Shown piece by piece: positions 9,658 to 16,884 of a DNA stretch of 23,466 nt. A model generated the notes under the pieces. It was not told where the DNA came from. It ran no database searches and saw only the letters and a list, made by a program, of their open reading frames with translations. The translations under genes and the position numbers were made by a program. How positions within the stretch are numbered: the stretch's first letter is position 1; every line of letters begins with the position of its first letter. This DNA is from JBOHDX01 sp050700835 (GTDB lineage Bacteria > Actinomycetota > Actinomycetes > Propionibacteriales > Nocardioidaceae): assembly GCA_050700835.1 (NCBI GenBank), contig JBOHDX010000101.1:1-23466 (forward strand), given 5' to 3'.

Positions 9658-10257
9658 ATGTTCGAGCGCACCTCGCATGGCCAGGCGTACACCTCGCGCG
9701 CCCTCGCCCGGTTGGGCGACGACGGCTGGGTCCACCTGGACGACGTCGCCTTCCCGGGACGTCCGCGCGACCTCATCGACCACATCGCGGTCGGCCCTGG
9801 GTGCATCGCGGTCATCGCCACGGTGAACTGGATCGGCGACGTCGACATCGTGGGCGGCCGGGTGCTGCACAACGGGCGTCCCAGCGGGTCGGTCGAGGCG
9901 GTCCAGGCCGCCTGCGGCGCGGTGCGGCGGGTCCTTCCGCCCGATCTCCGGCCCTACGTCGTCGCGTTCATCTCCCTGGTGCGCGACGCCTCGATGGAGC
10001 GCGCGGCCAGCGGGCTCCTCGTCTGCTCCACCGCCAGCATCGCCGACGCGCTGGCCAACCGACCGCCGCTGTTGTCGGAGCGGGACGTGACCCAGGCCGC
10101 CGCGGTGCTGTGGGCCGAGCTGGTCGCGCCGCACTCCGACGGCGGCCGCGTAGGGGGCACCGCTCCGGTCCCCACGCCGGCCAAGGCACGCCGAAGCGCT
10201 CGGCGGCGCAGCAGCACCGGGAACTGGTTGCGCCGGGACGCACCGGCGCCGGAGTAA
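9658..10257 (+). CDS. NERD-like (nuclease-related) domain protein with degenerate catalytic motif
   Basis: A 199-aa protein without membrane segments. Residues ~6-70 resemble the NERD domain: a helix starting SHGQAYTSRAL, then VHLDDVAFPGR, then IDHIAVGPGCIAVIATVNWIG (40-60), which aligns with the usual IDHxVVGPxGVFVIDTKNW pattern. In active NERD relatives of the PD-(D/E)XK fold the key residues are a helix Glu, the Asp of IDH, and D-x-K. Here they read Gln9, Asp41, Ala54 and Val56, so nuclease activity is unlikely. The C-terminal ~25 residues are very basic (KARRSARRR...), which could bind nucleic acid. AGGAGA lies ~12 nt before the ATG, a loose fit. Real function unknown; the domain assignment is by eye. 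Confidence 0.72.
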   Translation: MFERTSHGQAYTSRALARLGDDGWVHLDDVAFPGRPRDLIDHIAVGPGCIAVIATVNWIGDVDIVGGRVLHNGRPSGSVEAVQAACGAVRRVLPPDLRPYVVAFISLVRDASMERAASGLLVCSTASIADALANRPPLLSERDVTQAAAVLWAELVAPHSDGGRVGGTAPVPTPAKARRSARRRSSTGNWLRRDAPAPE

Positions 10258-10322
10258 GCACCCCGAGTGAGGGACCGCCGGGCTCCTGAGAAAACCGGAT
10301 GCGCGGGCAGAGTCGGCTCAGG

Positions 10323-10328
10323 CATGCT
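10323..10328 (+). promoter_or_regulatory. Leaderless -10 hexamer of the GNAT gene
   Basis: CATGCT ends 6 bp before the GTG at 10335, and no Shine-Dalgarno sequence is present. It matches the NANNNT pattern shared by other genes here and supports this start over the ATG at 10299. Confidence 0.4.
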
Positions 10329-10334
10329 CGCGCC

Positions 10335-11285
10335 GTGATCGCGACCCGGAGCCTTCCGCCCGACGTGTCGGCCCGACCGCTGTCGATGGCGGACGTCGAT
10401 GCCGTGACCGCACTGATGGCGGTCTGTGAGCTCGACGTGCTCGGCGAGGTGCTGATCGAGCGGGCGGACATCATCGGTGACTGGCAGCGCCCCAGCTTCG
10501 ACCTCGCAGCCGACACCGTCGGCGTCTTCTGCGCGAGCGACCTGGTCGCGTACGCCGAGGTGCACGCCGGTCGCCGTGCCGAAGTGTTCGTGCACCCTCG
10601 TCAGCGGGCACGGGGGATCGGCACGGCTCTGATGGAGTGGAGCTGGGAGGTGGCCCGCAGGGACGGCGGCAGGCTGGTCGGGCAGACGGTGTCGGAGATG
10701 CAGACCGACGCGATCGAGCTGTTCGTGCGCAACGGCTACCGACAGCTCTGGACGTCGTGGATCCTCACGCTGCCGCAGGACACCGACATCGCGCCACAGC
10801 CGTTGCCGGACGGCGTGACGATCCGGCCCTTCGTGCCGGGGAGAGACGAGCAGGTCGCCTATCGCACCATCGAGGACGCTTTCAACGAGTGGCCGGACCG
10901 CGACCCGTCGACCTACGGGGACTGGGCTGCCGCGACCCTGTTGCGGCCGGGGTTCGAGCCCTGGCACCTGCAGCTGGCGGTGCGCGGTGGGCTCGAGGGC
11001 ACTGGCGACGACGTGCTCGCCGCCTGCCTGCTGAGCGTGTCGCCGACCGACGGCTGGGTCAACCAGATCGCGGTGCGCCGCGACTGTCGGGGCCACGGCC
11101 TCGGCCGGGCGCTGCTGGCGAGGGCGTTCGGTGAGACCCGCGCCCGCGGGATGCGTGGTGCCGGGCTGAACACCGACTCTCGGACCGGCGCGCTGGGGTT
11201 GTACACCCACATCGGGATGGTCGTGACGTCGACGTTCGTGCACTGGGCGAAGACGTTGGACCGAGCGGCGGCAGAGTCCGACTGA
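10335..11285 (+). CDS. Tandem GNAT N-acetyltransferase
   Basis: A 316-aa cytosolic protein made of two GNAT folds. Each half has the acetyl-CoA pyrophosphate loop: VHPRQRARGIGTALM at about 87-101 and VRRDCRGHGLGRALL at about 247-261. The ends of the two halves, IELFVRNGY and LGLYTHIGM, match the usual GNAT motif B. Two-domain GNATs include mycothiol synthase MshD, but the distinctive MshD segments are not evident, so the substrate is left open. The GTG at 10335 is preferred because a -10-like hexamer sits 6 bp upstream; ATG at 10299 is the alternative and would add 12 residues. It ends 40 bp from the convergent dioxygenase gene. Confidence 0.85.
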   Translation: MIATRSLPPDVSARPLSMADVDAVTALMAVCELDVLGEVLIERADIIGDWQRPSFDLAADTVGVFCASDLVAYAEVHAGRRAEVFVHPRQRARGIGTALMEWSWEVARRDGGRLVGQTVSEMQTDAIELFVRNGYRQLWTSWILTLPQDTDIAPQPLPDGVTIRPFVPGRDEQVAYRTIEDAFNEWPDRDPSTYGDWAAATLLRPGFEPWHLQLAVRGGLEGTGDDVLAACLLSVSPTDGWVNQIAVRRDCRGHGLGRALLARAFGETRARGMRGAGLNTDSRTGALGLYTHIGMVVTSTFVHWAKTLDRAAAESD

Positions 11286-11325
11286 GCTGCGCCGGCTGTG
11301 GGCGGTCGATCACCCGGCCGGGAGG

Positions 11326-12114
11326 TCAGCCGAACTGCCAGGACCGCTTCGAGAGCCCGCCCCAGTAGCCGGCGATCACCGAGGTGGCGTCCTCGTCGAG
11401 GTCGGCGCTGGCGCCGGCAATCACGAACAGCGGCGCCAGGTGCTCGGTACGCGGGTGGGCGACATGGGCGTCCGGAGAGGCTCGTTCGAAGTCCAGCAGG
11501 GCGTCGAGATCGCGGGTCGCGACGATCTCGCTGGCCCACTGGTCGAACTCCTCCGACCACGCCGGACCGTGCTCGGTCGTGGTGAAGCCGCCCTCGATCA
11601 GCCGCAGGTTGTGGGTGGTGAAGCCGCTGCCCACGATCAGCACCCCGTCGTCACGCAACGGGCGCAGCTGCCGGCCCAGCTCGAACAACTGGGCCGGGTC
11701 AAGCGTCGGCATCGACATCTGCAGCACGGGCACGTCGGCCTCGGGGAACATCTGCACCAGCGGGACGTAGGCGCCGTGGTCGAGACCACGATCCTGCTCG
11801 TGGTGCACCCGCCGACCCGGACGGTCCAACAGCCCGGCAACGTCGGCGGCCAGCTGGGGTGCGCCGGGCGCGTCGTAGGTGACGTCGTAGTAGTGCTGCG
11901 GGAAGCCCCAGAAGTCGTAGACCAGGGGAACCTGATCGGTCGCCCCCAGCGTGACTGGGGCCTCCTCCCAGTGCGCGGACACCATCAGGATCGAGGAGGG
12001 GCGCGGGAGACCGGCGCTCCACGTCGCCAGCTCCGCGGTCCAGACCGGGTCGTCGGCCAGCGGCGGGGCACCGTGGCTCAGGTAGAGCGCGGGCATCGTC
12101 ACGGGTGTCAACAT
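11326..12114 (-). CDS. LigB-type extradiol dioxygenase, 4,5-DOPA dioxygenase (YgiD/DODA) family
   Basis: A 262-aa cytosolic enzyme of the class III extradiol dioxygenase family, whose members open catechol-type rings with O2. Histidines that mark the family are present: His14 in YLSHGAPP, His48 in SAHWEE, His113 in DHGAYVPL, His168 in TTHNLR and His225 in TEHLAPLF. His14, His48 and His225 would correspond to the metal ligands seen in E. coli YgiD. The length matches YgiD. Two starts are possible: ATG 12114, preceded by a GGGGG run, or ATG 12096, which begins MPALYLSHG like many relatives. It follows the MFS gene on the same strand after 76 bp that contain a palindromic repeat. The real substrate is unknown in most bacteria. 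Confidence 0.87.
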   Translation of the reverse strand: MLTPVTMPALYLSHGAPPLADDPVWTAELATWSAGLPRPSSILMVSAHWEEAPVTLGATDQVPLVYDFWGFPQHYYDVTYDAPGAPQLAADVAGLLDRPGRRVHHEQDRGLDHGAYVPLVQMFPEADVPVLQMSMPTLDPAQLFELGRQLRPLRDDGVLIVGSGFTTHNLRLIEGGFTTTEHGPAWSEEFDQWASEIVATRDLDALLDFERASPDAHVAHPRTEHLAPLFVIAGASADLDEDATSVIAGYWGGLSKRSWQFG

Positions 12115-12128
12115 AGGCCCCCGCCGAC

Positions 12129-12180
12129 CCGAAGAATCGACAACGCAGTCGCCGGGGCCACCCCGATGTCGATTCTTCGG
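12129..12180. repeat. 40-bp dispersed palindromic element, copy 2, with long perfect arms
   Basis: CCGAAGAATCGACA (12129-12142) and TGTCGATTCTTCGG (12167-12180) form a perfect 14-bp stem. The loop contains a small hairpin, CGGGG (12153-12157) with CCCCG (12161-12165). Core positions 12135-12174 are 34/40 identical to the reverse complement of 2165-2204. It lies between the end of the MFS gene (12191) and the start of the dioxygenase gene (12114). The long stem would form a strong RNA hairpin on the minus strand and may end the MFS transcript, but there is no U-tract. Confidence 0.85.
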
Positions 12181-12190
12181 TCCGGCGCCG

Positions 12191-13843
12191 TCATCCGACC
12201 GCCACGGGCTCGGGCGTCTTGCCGTCGGCAGCGATCTCCTCATGACTGGCGTTGAGCCCGACCACGATGACCACGGCGCTTCCGATGATGAGGAAGAACG
12301 ACACAGCGAACGCCGCGACGTATCCGGTCGGTTGCGCGAGCAAGGTGCCGAGCAGGCCGCTGATCTGGTCGGGGAGCCGGCCGTGGATGACGCCGGCGGC
12401 CTGGCTCGTGTAGGAACCTATCTTCTCGTCGGCGGAGTTGGCGGCGATCGTGCCCAGCATGGCCAGACCCAGCGCACCACCGACTTGCTGCATGGTGTTG
12501 AGCACCGCCGAACCGACGCCGGAGTCCTCGTGGGCGATGCGGCTCACCGCGGTCAGCGTCAGTGGCACGAAGATCAGCCCCATGCCGAACGACAACACCA
12601 TGATTCCGGGCAGCACCCCGGTCCAGTAGCTGGTGTCGACGAGCCCGCCGACTGACTTCACCGCCGCCCTATAGGTGTCAGAGCTGCTGCTCAGGTTGGC
12701 GCCGAGCAGTGGCGAGACGTTCATCCGGGCGACCGCGGGCGTGTGGTCGACGAAGTGGAAGATCACCATGCCGAGGCTCATGAAGACCGCGCCTACACCA
12801 GAGATCCACCGTGGGTCGACCCGCGACATCAGGGTCGAGGCGACTTGTGCGGCCACCACGACGCCGATGCTGAACGGCAGGAAGGCGAATCCGGTCTTGA
12901 GTGAGGAGTAGCCGAGGTAGTTCTGGATGTAGAGGCCGATGAAGTAGAACATCGAGAACATCGCCGCGCCCACCACGAGCATCACGAAGAAACTCACCGC
13001 GCGGGTACGGTCGGCCAGGATCCGCAGGGGGAGAAGCGCGTGCGGGGACCTGGACTCGATCGCGAGGAAGATCAGCACCAGGGCGAGACCACCCAGCAGC
13101 GGCACCAAGGTCTGCCATTGCGTCCACGTCGCGTTGGGCAGTGCCTTGTGGGTGAGGCCGTAGACGATACCGACCAGACCCACCGTCGCGGTGACGGCGC
13201 CGGGCAGGTCGAAGCGGCCACGCTGCCGAGCGGACTCGCCCAGCATCTTGGGCGCAAGCGCCGCGACACCGAGACCGATCGGGACGTTGATGAAGAAGGT
13301 GAGCCGCCAGTCGAACTCCGTGAGCGCGCCGCCGAGGATCAGGCCGACAGCGGCCCCCGCGCCCGACATCGCCGCATAGACGCCGAACGCCCGGTTGCGT
13401 GATGGCCCGGCAGGAAACGTCGTGGTGATCAGGGACAGCGCGGTGGGCGACGCAGCGGCGGCGCCGATGCCCTGTGCCACTCGTGCAGCCAGCATCATCG
13501 TCTCGTTCTGCGCGAGGCCACCGACCAGCGAGGCGACCGCGAACAGAACGACGCCGAAGACGAACACCTTGCGGCGCCCGAGCAGATCGCCCATCCGGCC
13601 ACCGAGCAGCAGCAGGCCGCCGAACGTCAGGGTGTAGGCGTTGACGACCCAGGTGAGGTTGGAGGCAGAGAAACCGAGATCGCTCTGCAGGTGCGGCAGT
13701 GCAATGTTGACGATGGTCGCGTCCAGCACGACCATCAGCTGGGCCGCGCTGATCAGCGCGAGGGCGATGCCGAGGTGCTTGTGCCCGTGATCGCCGCGAT
13801 CGTCACGGACTGCTGGCGACGGCGTCGCCGCGATGTCTGACAT
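12191..13843 (-). CDS. MFS drug-efflux transporter, DHA2 (EmrB/QacA, 14-TM) family
   Basis: A 550-aa inner-membrane proton antiporter. It has the 14-TM family marks: LDATIVNIALP in TM1 (40-50), motif A GGRMGDLLGRRKVF (81-94) between TM2 and TM3, and the antiporter motif C in TM5 (GAGAAVGLILGG). A long extracytoplasmic loop of about 60 residues lies between two late TM segments, starting after FHFVDHTP. A short hydrophilic, His-containing N-terminus precedes TM1. The start at 13843 (MSDIAAT) is supported by AAGGA about 12 nt upstream; the frame remains open to 14089 but the added residues are not membrane-protein like. An operator-like inverted repeat lies 67 bp upstream of the start. The exported compound is unknown. 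Confidence 0.92.
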   Translation of the reverse strand: MSDIAATPSPAVRDDRGDHGHKHLGIALALISAAQLMVVLDATIVNIALPHLQSDLGFSASNLTWVVNAYTLTFGGLLLLGGRMGDLLGRRKVFVFGVVLFAVASLVGGLAQNETMMLAARVAQGIGAAAASPTALSLITTTFPAGPSRNRAFGVYAAMSGAGAAVGLILGGALTEFDWRLTFFINVPIGLGVAALAPKMLGESARQRGRFDLPGAVTATVGLVGIVYGLTHKALPNATWTQWQTLVPLLGGLALVLIFLAIESRSPHALLPLRILADRTRAVSFFVMLVVGAAMFSMFYFIGLYIQNYLGYSSLKTGFAFLPFSIGVVVAAQVASTLMSRVDPRWISGVGAVFMSLGMVIFHFVDHTPAVARMNVSPLLGANLSSSSDTYRAAVKSVGGLVDTSYWTGVLPGIMVLSFGMGLIFVPLTLTAVSRIAHEDSGVGSAVLNTMQQVGGALGLAMLGTIAANSADEKIGSYTSQAAGVIHGRLPDQISGLLGTLLAQPTGYVAAFAVSFFLIIGSAVVIVVGLNASHEEIAADGKTPEPVAVG

Positions 13844-13909
13844 GTCGGAAGGTCCTTGTCGGACGCAGGAACGGCCGATTGGTGGCCGACGGAGTTGGTC
13901 GGAAGGTGA

Positions 13910-13931
13910 GTGGTCAGACGCTACTAACCAC
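13910..13931. promoter_or_regulatory. Operator-like inverted repeat upstream of the MFS gene
   Basis: GTGGTCAG (13910-13917), a 6-nt spacer, then CTAACCAC (13924-13931); 7 of 8 arm positions pair. It lies 67-88 bp before the efflux gene start. The size and spacing fit a TetR- or MarR-type site that would control the exporter. No regulator gene is adjacent, so the regulator would be encoded elsewhere. Confidence 0.45.
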
Positions 13932-13963
13932 CACCGACAAGGAACCATTCCGCCGCGTGAAGC

Positions 13964-13980
13964 GGTTGCTTTCGGCAACC
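13964..13980. other. Small hairpin
   Basis: GGTTGC (13964-13969) and GCAACC (13975-13980) pair around a TTTCG loop. It might be part of the MFS upstream region. It is too short to be called a terminator with confidence. Confidence 0.3.
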
Positions 13981-14009
13981 TGCGTTGGGCATCCGGAGAG
14001 GGCCGCGCG

Positions 14010-14066
14010 GCGCCGGCAAGACGATGGCGCCGGCAAGAAGATGCAGAGGTAAGAAGATGCAGAGGT
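14010..14066. repeat. Nested tandem duplications (17 bp x2 and 16 bp x2)
   Basis: A 17-bp unit beginning GCGCCGGCAAGA occurs at 14010-14026 and 14027-14043 with one mismatch. The unit AAGAAGATGCAGAGGT occurs perfectly at 14035-14050 and 14051-14066. The two duplications overlap, suggesting successive slippage events in non-coding DNA. Confidence 0.85.
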
Positions 14067-14155
14067 GCGCCGGGCTGGGAGCGCCTCACGGCGCGTGGCC
14101 GCTCGTAGCGACTCCTTGTGGGACCCGGGGCTACCGCAGCCCGGCGCGCAGGCCA

Positions 14156-14175
14156 GCCTACAAGGGCCTACAAGG
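14156..14175. repeat. Perfect 10-bp tandem repeat
   Basis: GCCTACAAGG occurs twice back to back, 13 bp beyond the stop of the conserved unknown gene (minus strand). With the duplications at 14010-14066 it makes this gap unusually repeat-prone. Confidence 0.8.
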
Positions 14176-14187
14176 ACATCGAATACC

Positions 14188-14793
14188 TCAGACGAGCCGA
14201 TGCTCGCGTTCGGCCCGGGCGGCGAGCTCGAGCTGGTCGGCGGTGTCGGCGAGCCGACGGGCGGCGACCGTGGTGGCGGTGTCGTCGTCGCCGGACCGGG
14301 CTCGACCGATGGCGAGGATCTTGGCGAACGCAGCCGCCCGGTCGAACGTCGTGGCCAGGTCCCCGCAGGCGACCCCGCGCAGGGTCAGGTCGACCATCTC
14401 GACCACCTCCACCGGTCCCGGCGGATCGATGACTCCGGCCACGACTTCGAGTACGGGAGCGAGGCTGCGCCCCGCGGCGTACTCGGCTGCCGATCTGCCC
14501 GGGTCGGAGTGCACGGAGGCACGAAGAAGGTACAACCGCCATAACGCGCCGGCGAGCGAGTCGGCGGGGGCGCCGGACCACAGGTCGGCGAGCAACTCCA
14601 GGCCGTGTTCGTCAGCCAGAGTGACGATCCGTTGCGTGACCTCGGCATCGTCGGCGTCGTGCGCGCCACGCACCAGCAACCGGGCCACCCGGGTGCCGGC
14701 CTCGGCCCGCTTGGCCGGGTCGTCGCGTCCGGGCAGTGACTCGAAGAGGGCAGCACCCGGCAACGCAGGGCGGCGGAACCGGTCCTCACTCAT
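14188..14793 (-). CDS. Conserved actinobacterial protein of unknown function
   Basis: A 201-aa soluble, helix-rich protein without signal peptide or membrane segment. It starts MSEDRFRRPALPGAALFESLPG and contains AGTRVARLLVRGAHDADD, LADLWSGAPADSLAGALWRLYLL and VVAGVIDPPGPVEVVEMVDLTLRG. From memory, similar proteins occur in many actinobacteria, sometimes under misleading names such as RNA polymerase subunit; I see no polymerase motif here. No catalytic motif is apparent. It is the last gene of a likely four-gene unit, starting 21 bp after the lipoprotein gene. It may also have its own leaderless promoter, CAGACT 7 bp before the ATG. The final ~20 residues are rich in Ala, Arg and Glu. Confidence 0.8.
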   Translation of the reverse strand: MSEDRFRRPALPGAALFESLPGRDDPAKRAEAGTRVARLLVRGAHDADDAEVTQRIVTLADEHGLELLADLWSGAPADSLAGALWRLYLLRASVHSDPGRSAAEYAAGRSLAPVLEVVAGVIDPPGPVEVVEMVDLTLRGVACGDLATTFDRAAAFAKILAIGRARSGDDDTATTVAARRLADTADQLELAARAEREHRLV

Positions 14794-14800
14794 CGTGACC

Positions 14801-14806
14801 AGTCTG
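14801..14806 (-). promoter_or_regulatory. Leaderless -10 hexamer of the conserved unknown gene
   Basis: On the minus strand CAGACT ends 7 bp before the ATG at 14793, and no ribosome binding site is visible. It sits at the very end of the upstream lipoprotein gene, so it would be an internal operon promoter. Confidence 0.35.
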
Positions 14807-14814
14807 CCACCGGA

Positions 14815-15609
14815 TCACCTCAGGGCGGAAAGTCCGTCGGCCAGCAGCGGGATCGCCAGCTCCGGCGGGTTGTGGCCCGGTGCGTAGTTGTAGTCCTGGC
14901 CGTACGAACGCTCGACCACCCACGAGAGATAGGCGCCGACGCGTACGAGCGCCTGACCCTCGATCGAGGCGTCACCGGACGAAGCGGAACGGGAGTGGTA
15001 GAACACGACGCTCCAGCCGCCTTGGCCGGCGCTGACATTGACGGCGGTCAGGGCGGCGGGGACCCGGATCGGCCGACCGCCTTCGAAGCGGATCTGGTGC
15101 CGGCAGGAGTGCAACCAGCTGTCGAGCACGGAGTAGGCCCGCTTGGCGCTGTCCTCGTCGCCGAACCGCGCCACCAGCTGGGTCGCGCTGACGTCGGGGG
15201 CCCCGAACTGCCGCTGCAGGACGTCGGCGGCGCCGATGCTGGCAATGGTGCTGTGCTGACAGATCGACAGGGCGGCCTGGCCGTCGCCCGGAGTGGTCGG
15301 GCCGGTACGCCAGGTGCTCTGCAGGTTCAGTGCCGGCAGGGTGGCGCCGGCGAGCAGGGCGGGAGTCAGGTCCGACGTCATCGGCGGTGTCGCGGTCGGC
15401 GTGGTCGCGGTCGAGGGAGCCGGTGTGGTCGGGCTCCCGGTCGTCGCCGGCTGCGTCGGGGACGTCTGAGTGCTGGCGGGGGTCGTGGCGGTGCCGGGGT
15501 CGGACACGTTCTTCGACTGTGCACCGCACCCGGTAAGCGCCATGAAGGCCACGAGCAGCGCTCCGCCCGCCAGCGCAGAGACGCGGCGGTGAGGATGGGG
15601 GGTGCGCAT
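14815..15609 (-). CDS. Secreted lipoprotein with Thr/Pro-rich linker and a C-terminal sensor-like domain
   Basis: A 264-aa lipoprotein. The N-terminus has an Arg-containing n-region, a hydrophobic stretch and the lipobox LTGC, with Cys28 the predicted lipidation site. Residues ~33-77 are a Thr/Pro/Ser/Ala linker that would lift the domain through the cell wall. The C-terminal ~185 residues form a globular domain with two cysteines (ICQHST and HSCRHQ) that could make a disulfide. The pattern of an exported domain starting with LTPALLAGATLP and ending with a conserved-looking surface region is reminiscent of PknH-type sensor domains, but this is a weak comparison. AAAGGA lies 9 nt before the ATG. 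It sits 35 bp downstream of RNase D on the same strand. Function unknown. Confidence 0.83.
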   Translation of the reverse strand: MRTPHPHRRVSALAGGALLVAFMALTGCGAQSKNVSDPGTATTPASTQTSPTQPATTGSPTTPAPSTATTPTATPPMTSDLTPALLAGATLPALNLQSTWRTGPTTPGDGQAALSICQHSTIASIGAADVLQRQFGAPDVSATQLVARFGDEDSAKRAYSVLDSWLHSCRHQIRFEGGRPIRVPAALTAVNVSAGQGGWSVVFYHSRSASSGDASIEGQALVRVGAYLSWVVERSYGQDYNYAPGHNPPELAIPLLADGLSALR

Positions 15610-15644
15610 GGCGAGAGGTCCTTTCGAGCGGTGACGGGGACGTG

Positions 15645-16877
15645 TCAGTCGGCGGTGTCGTCGAGTGCTGCGGTCAGGACGCCTGCGGTCAGCTGCACCT
15701 GCCAGGGCCGAGCGCCGTAACCTTCGAGCGCGGCGGCAACGGCGGCGTGGTCCAGCGGTGCCGGAGGCTCCCACGCGAGCCGCCGCACGGCGTCGGGGGC
15801 CAGCAGGTTCTCCACCGGAAGGTCGTGGTCCGCGGCCACCTCGGAGACCCCCTGACGGCAGGCGGCCAGCCGGGCCGCGGCCACCGGATCCTTCTCGGCC
15901 CACGCCCGCGCCGGTGGCGGCCCGTCGTAGCGCTGGCCGAGCGTCGGCAGCGCGTCCTCGGACAAGGCCCGGCCACGATCGAGCGCCTCCTCCCACCCGT
16001 CGAGGTGGCGCCGCGCGTTGCGGTGCCGCACCGTCGGCAGCGACCTCAGGGACGCCCGGGTGGCGGGCAGCGTGGTGGCGATCTCGACGATCGCGGAGTC
16101 GGTCAGGAGCCGGCCGGGCGCCACGTCGAGGTCGGCCGCAAGCTGGTCCCGCGCTTCCCACAACTCACGGACCACGCCGAGCGAACGTCGCCCCCTGGCA
16201 CGGTGGATGCCTGACGTGCGCCGCCACGGTTCGGTACGGGCGGGTGGTCCGGCGAACCGGGTCAGCGCGGCGAACTCCTGCTGTGCCCACTGCAGCTTGC
16301 CGGCGTCAGTCAGCCGGGCCTCGACCAGGTCGCGCAGCTCCAGTAGCACCTCGACGTCGAGCGCGGCGTACAGCAGCCACGGTTCCGGCAGAGGACGGGT
16401 GGACCAGTCGACCGCCGAGTGCTCCTTGGCCAACGAGCGCCCGATCAGCTCCTGCACGAGCGAGGCCAGTCCGACCCGCGGCAGGTTGAGCAGCCGGCCG
16501 CCCAGCTCGGTGTCGAACAGGCTCACCGGGCGCAGGCCCAGCTGGGCCAGGCAGGGGAGATCCTGGGTGGCCGCGTGCAGCACCCACTCCTCGTCGCCTA
16601 TCACCGCACCGAGGGTGGGCAGCTCCCCGAACGGGATGGGGTCGATCAGCGCGGTGCCGCTGCCGGCCCGGCGCAGCTGCAGGAGGTACGCCCGCGAGGA
16701 GTAGCGGTAGCCGGACGCCCGCTCGGCATCGATCGCGATCGGCCCGGATCCGGCCGCCACGGACGCGACGACCTCGGTCAAGGCGTCGTCGGTGTCGGCG
16801 ACAGGGGGCAGCGACGCGCTCAACTCGAGAGCGGGCACGTCGACGTCGTCGGCGGCCGACTGGTCGGCTGGGGGCAT
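15645..16877 (-). CDS. rnd: Ribonuclease D (DEDDy 3'-5' exonuclease with HRDC domain)
   Basis: A 410-aa 3'-5' exoribonuclease that in relatives trims tRNA and other stable RNA ends. The DEDDy catalytic set is visible: Asp50 and Glu52 in IDAERA, Asp106 in ATQDLP, and Tyr170 and Asp174 in YAALDV. Residues ~210-290 form the first HRDC-like helical region (ARDQLAADLDVAPGRLLTDSAI), and a second helical domain ends the protein. The first ~30 residues are an acidic, low-complexity extension. It starts 7 bp after the stop of the DUF3000 gene, with GGAG upstream, so the two are co-transcribed. DUF3000 next to RNase D and hemE is a familiar actinobacterial arrangement. Confidence 0.92.
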   Translation of the reverse strand: MPPADQSAADDVDVPALELSASLPPVADTDDALTEVVASVAAGSGPIAIDAERASGYRYSSRAYLLQLRRAGSGTALIDPIPFGELPTLGAVIGDEEWVLHAATQDLPCLAQLGLRPVSLFDTELGGRLLNLPRVGLASLVQELIGRSLAKEHSAVDWSTRPLPEPWLLYAALDVEVLLELRDLVEARLTDAGKLQWAQQEFAALTRFAGPPARTEPWRRTSGIHRARGRRSLGVVRELWEARDQLAADLDVAPGRLLTDSAIVEIATTLPATRASLRSLPTVRHRNARRHLDGWEEALDRGRALSEDALPTLGQRYDGPPPARAWAEKDPVAAARLAACRQGVSEVAADHDLPVENLLAPDAVRRLAWEPPAPLDHAAVAAALEGYGARPWQVQLTAGVLTAALDDTAD

Positions 16878-16884
16878 CCGCGGA

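Larger units (their letters stand above)
13844..14187. other. 344-bp intergenic region with short tandem duplications
   Basis: This gap lies upstream of the MFS gene and downstream of the conserved unknown gene, both on the minus strand. It holds an operator-like inverted repeat (13910-13931), a small hairpin (13964-13980) and three short tandem duplications (14010-14043, 14035-14066, 14156-14175). Open frames across it look like by-products of high G+C. No gene or RNA was recognised. Confidence 0.55.

Noticed and set aside
8418..10289. A 623-codon plus-strand frame opposite the aldehyde dehydrogenase and running into the NERD-like gene
   Set aside because: Composition is Arg/Gly/His-rich without motifs, and it overlaps two genes with better evidence.
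10335..11285. Mycothiol synthase (mshD) for the tandem GNAT protein
   Set aside because: Size and two-domain layout fit, but I could not see MshD-specific motifs, and tandem GNATs of other function are common in actinobacteria.
9658..13843. A defence island around the NERD-like gene
   Set aside because: The neighbours are an acetyltransferase, a dioxygenase, an exporter and an aldehyde dehydrogenase. There are no toxin, restriction, CBASS, retron or phage genes, and no change in base composition is apparent.
13833..14887. Possible small genes on the plus strand in the 344-bp gap and over the conserved unknown gene
   Set aside because: No ribosome binding site or leaderless hexamer at plausible starts, and the frames continue through repeats and antisense to a better gene.
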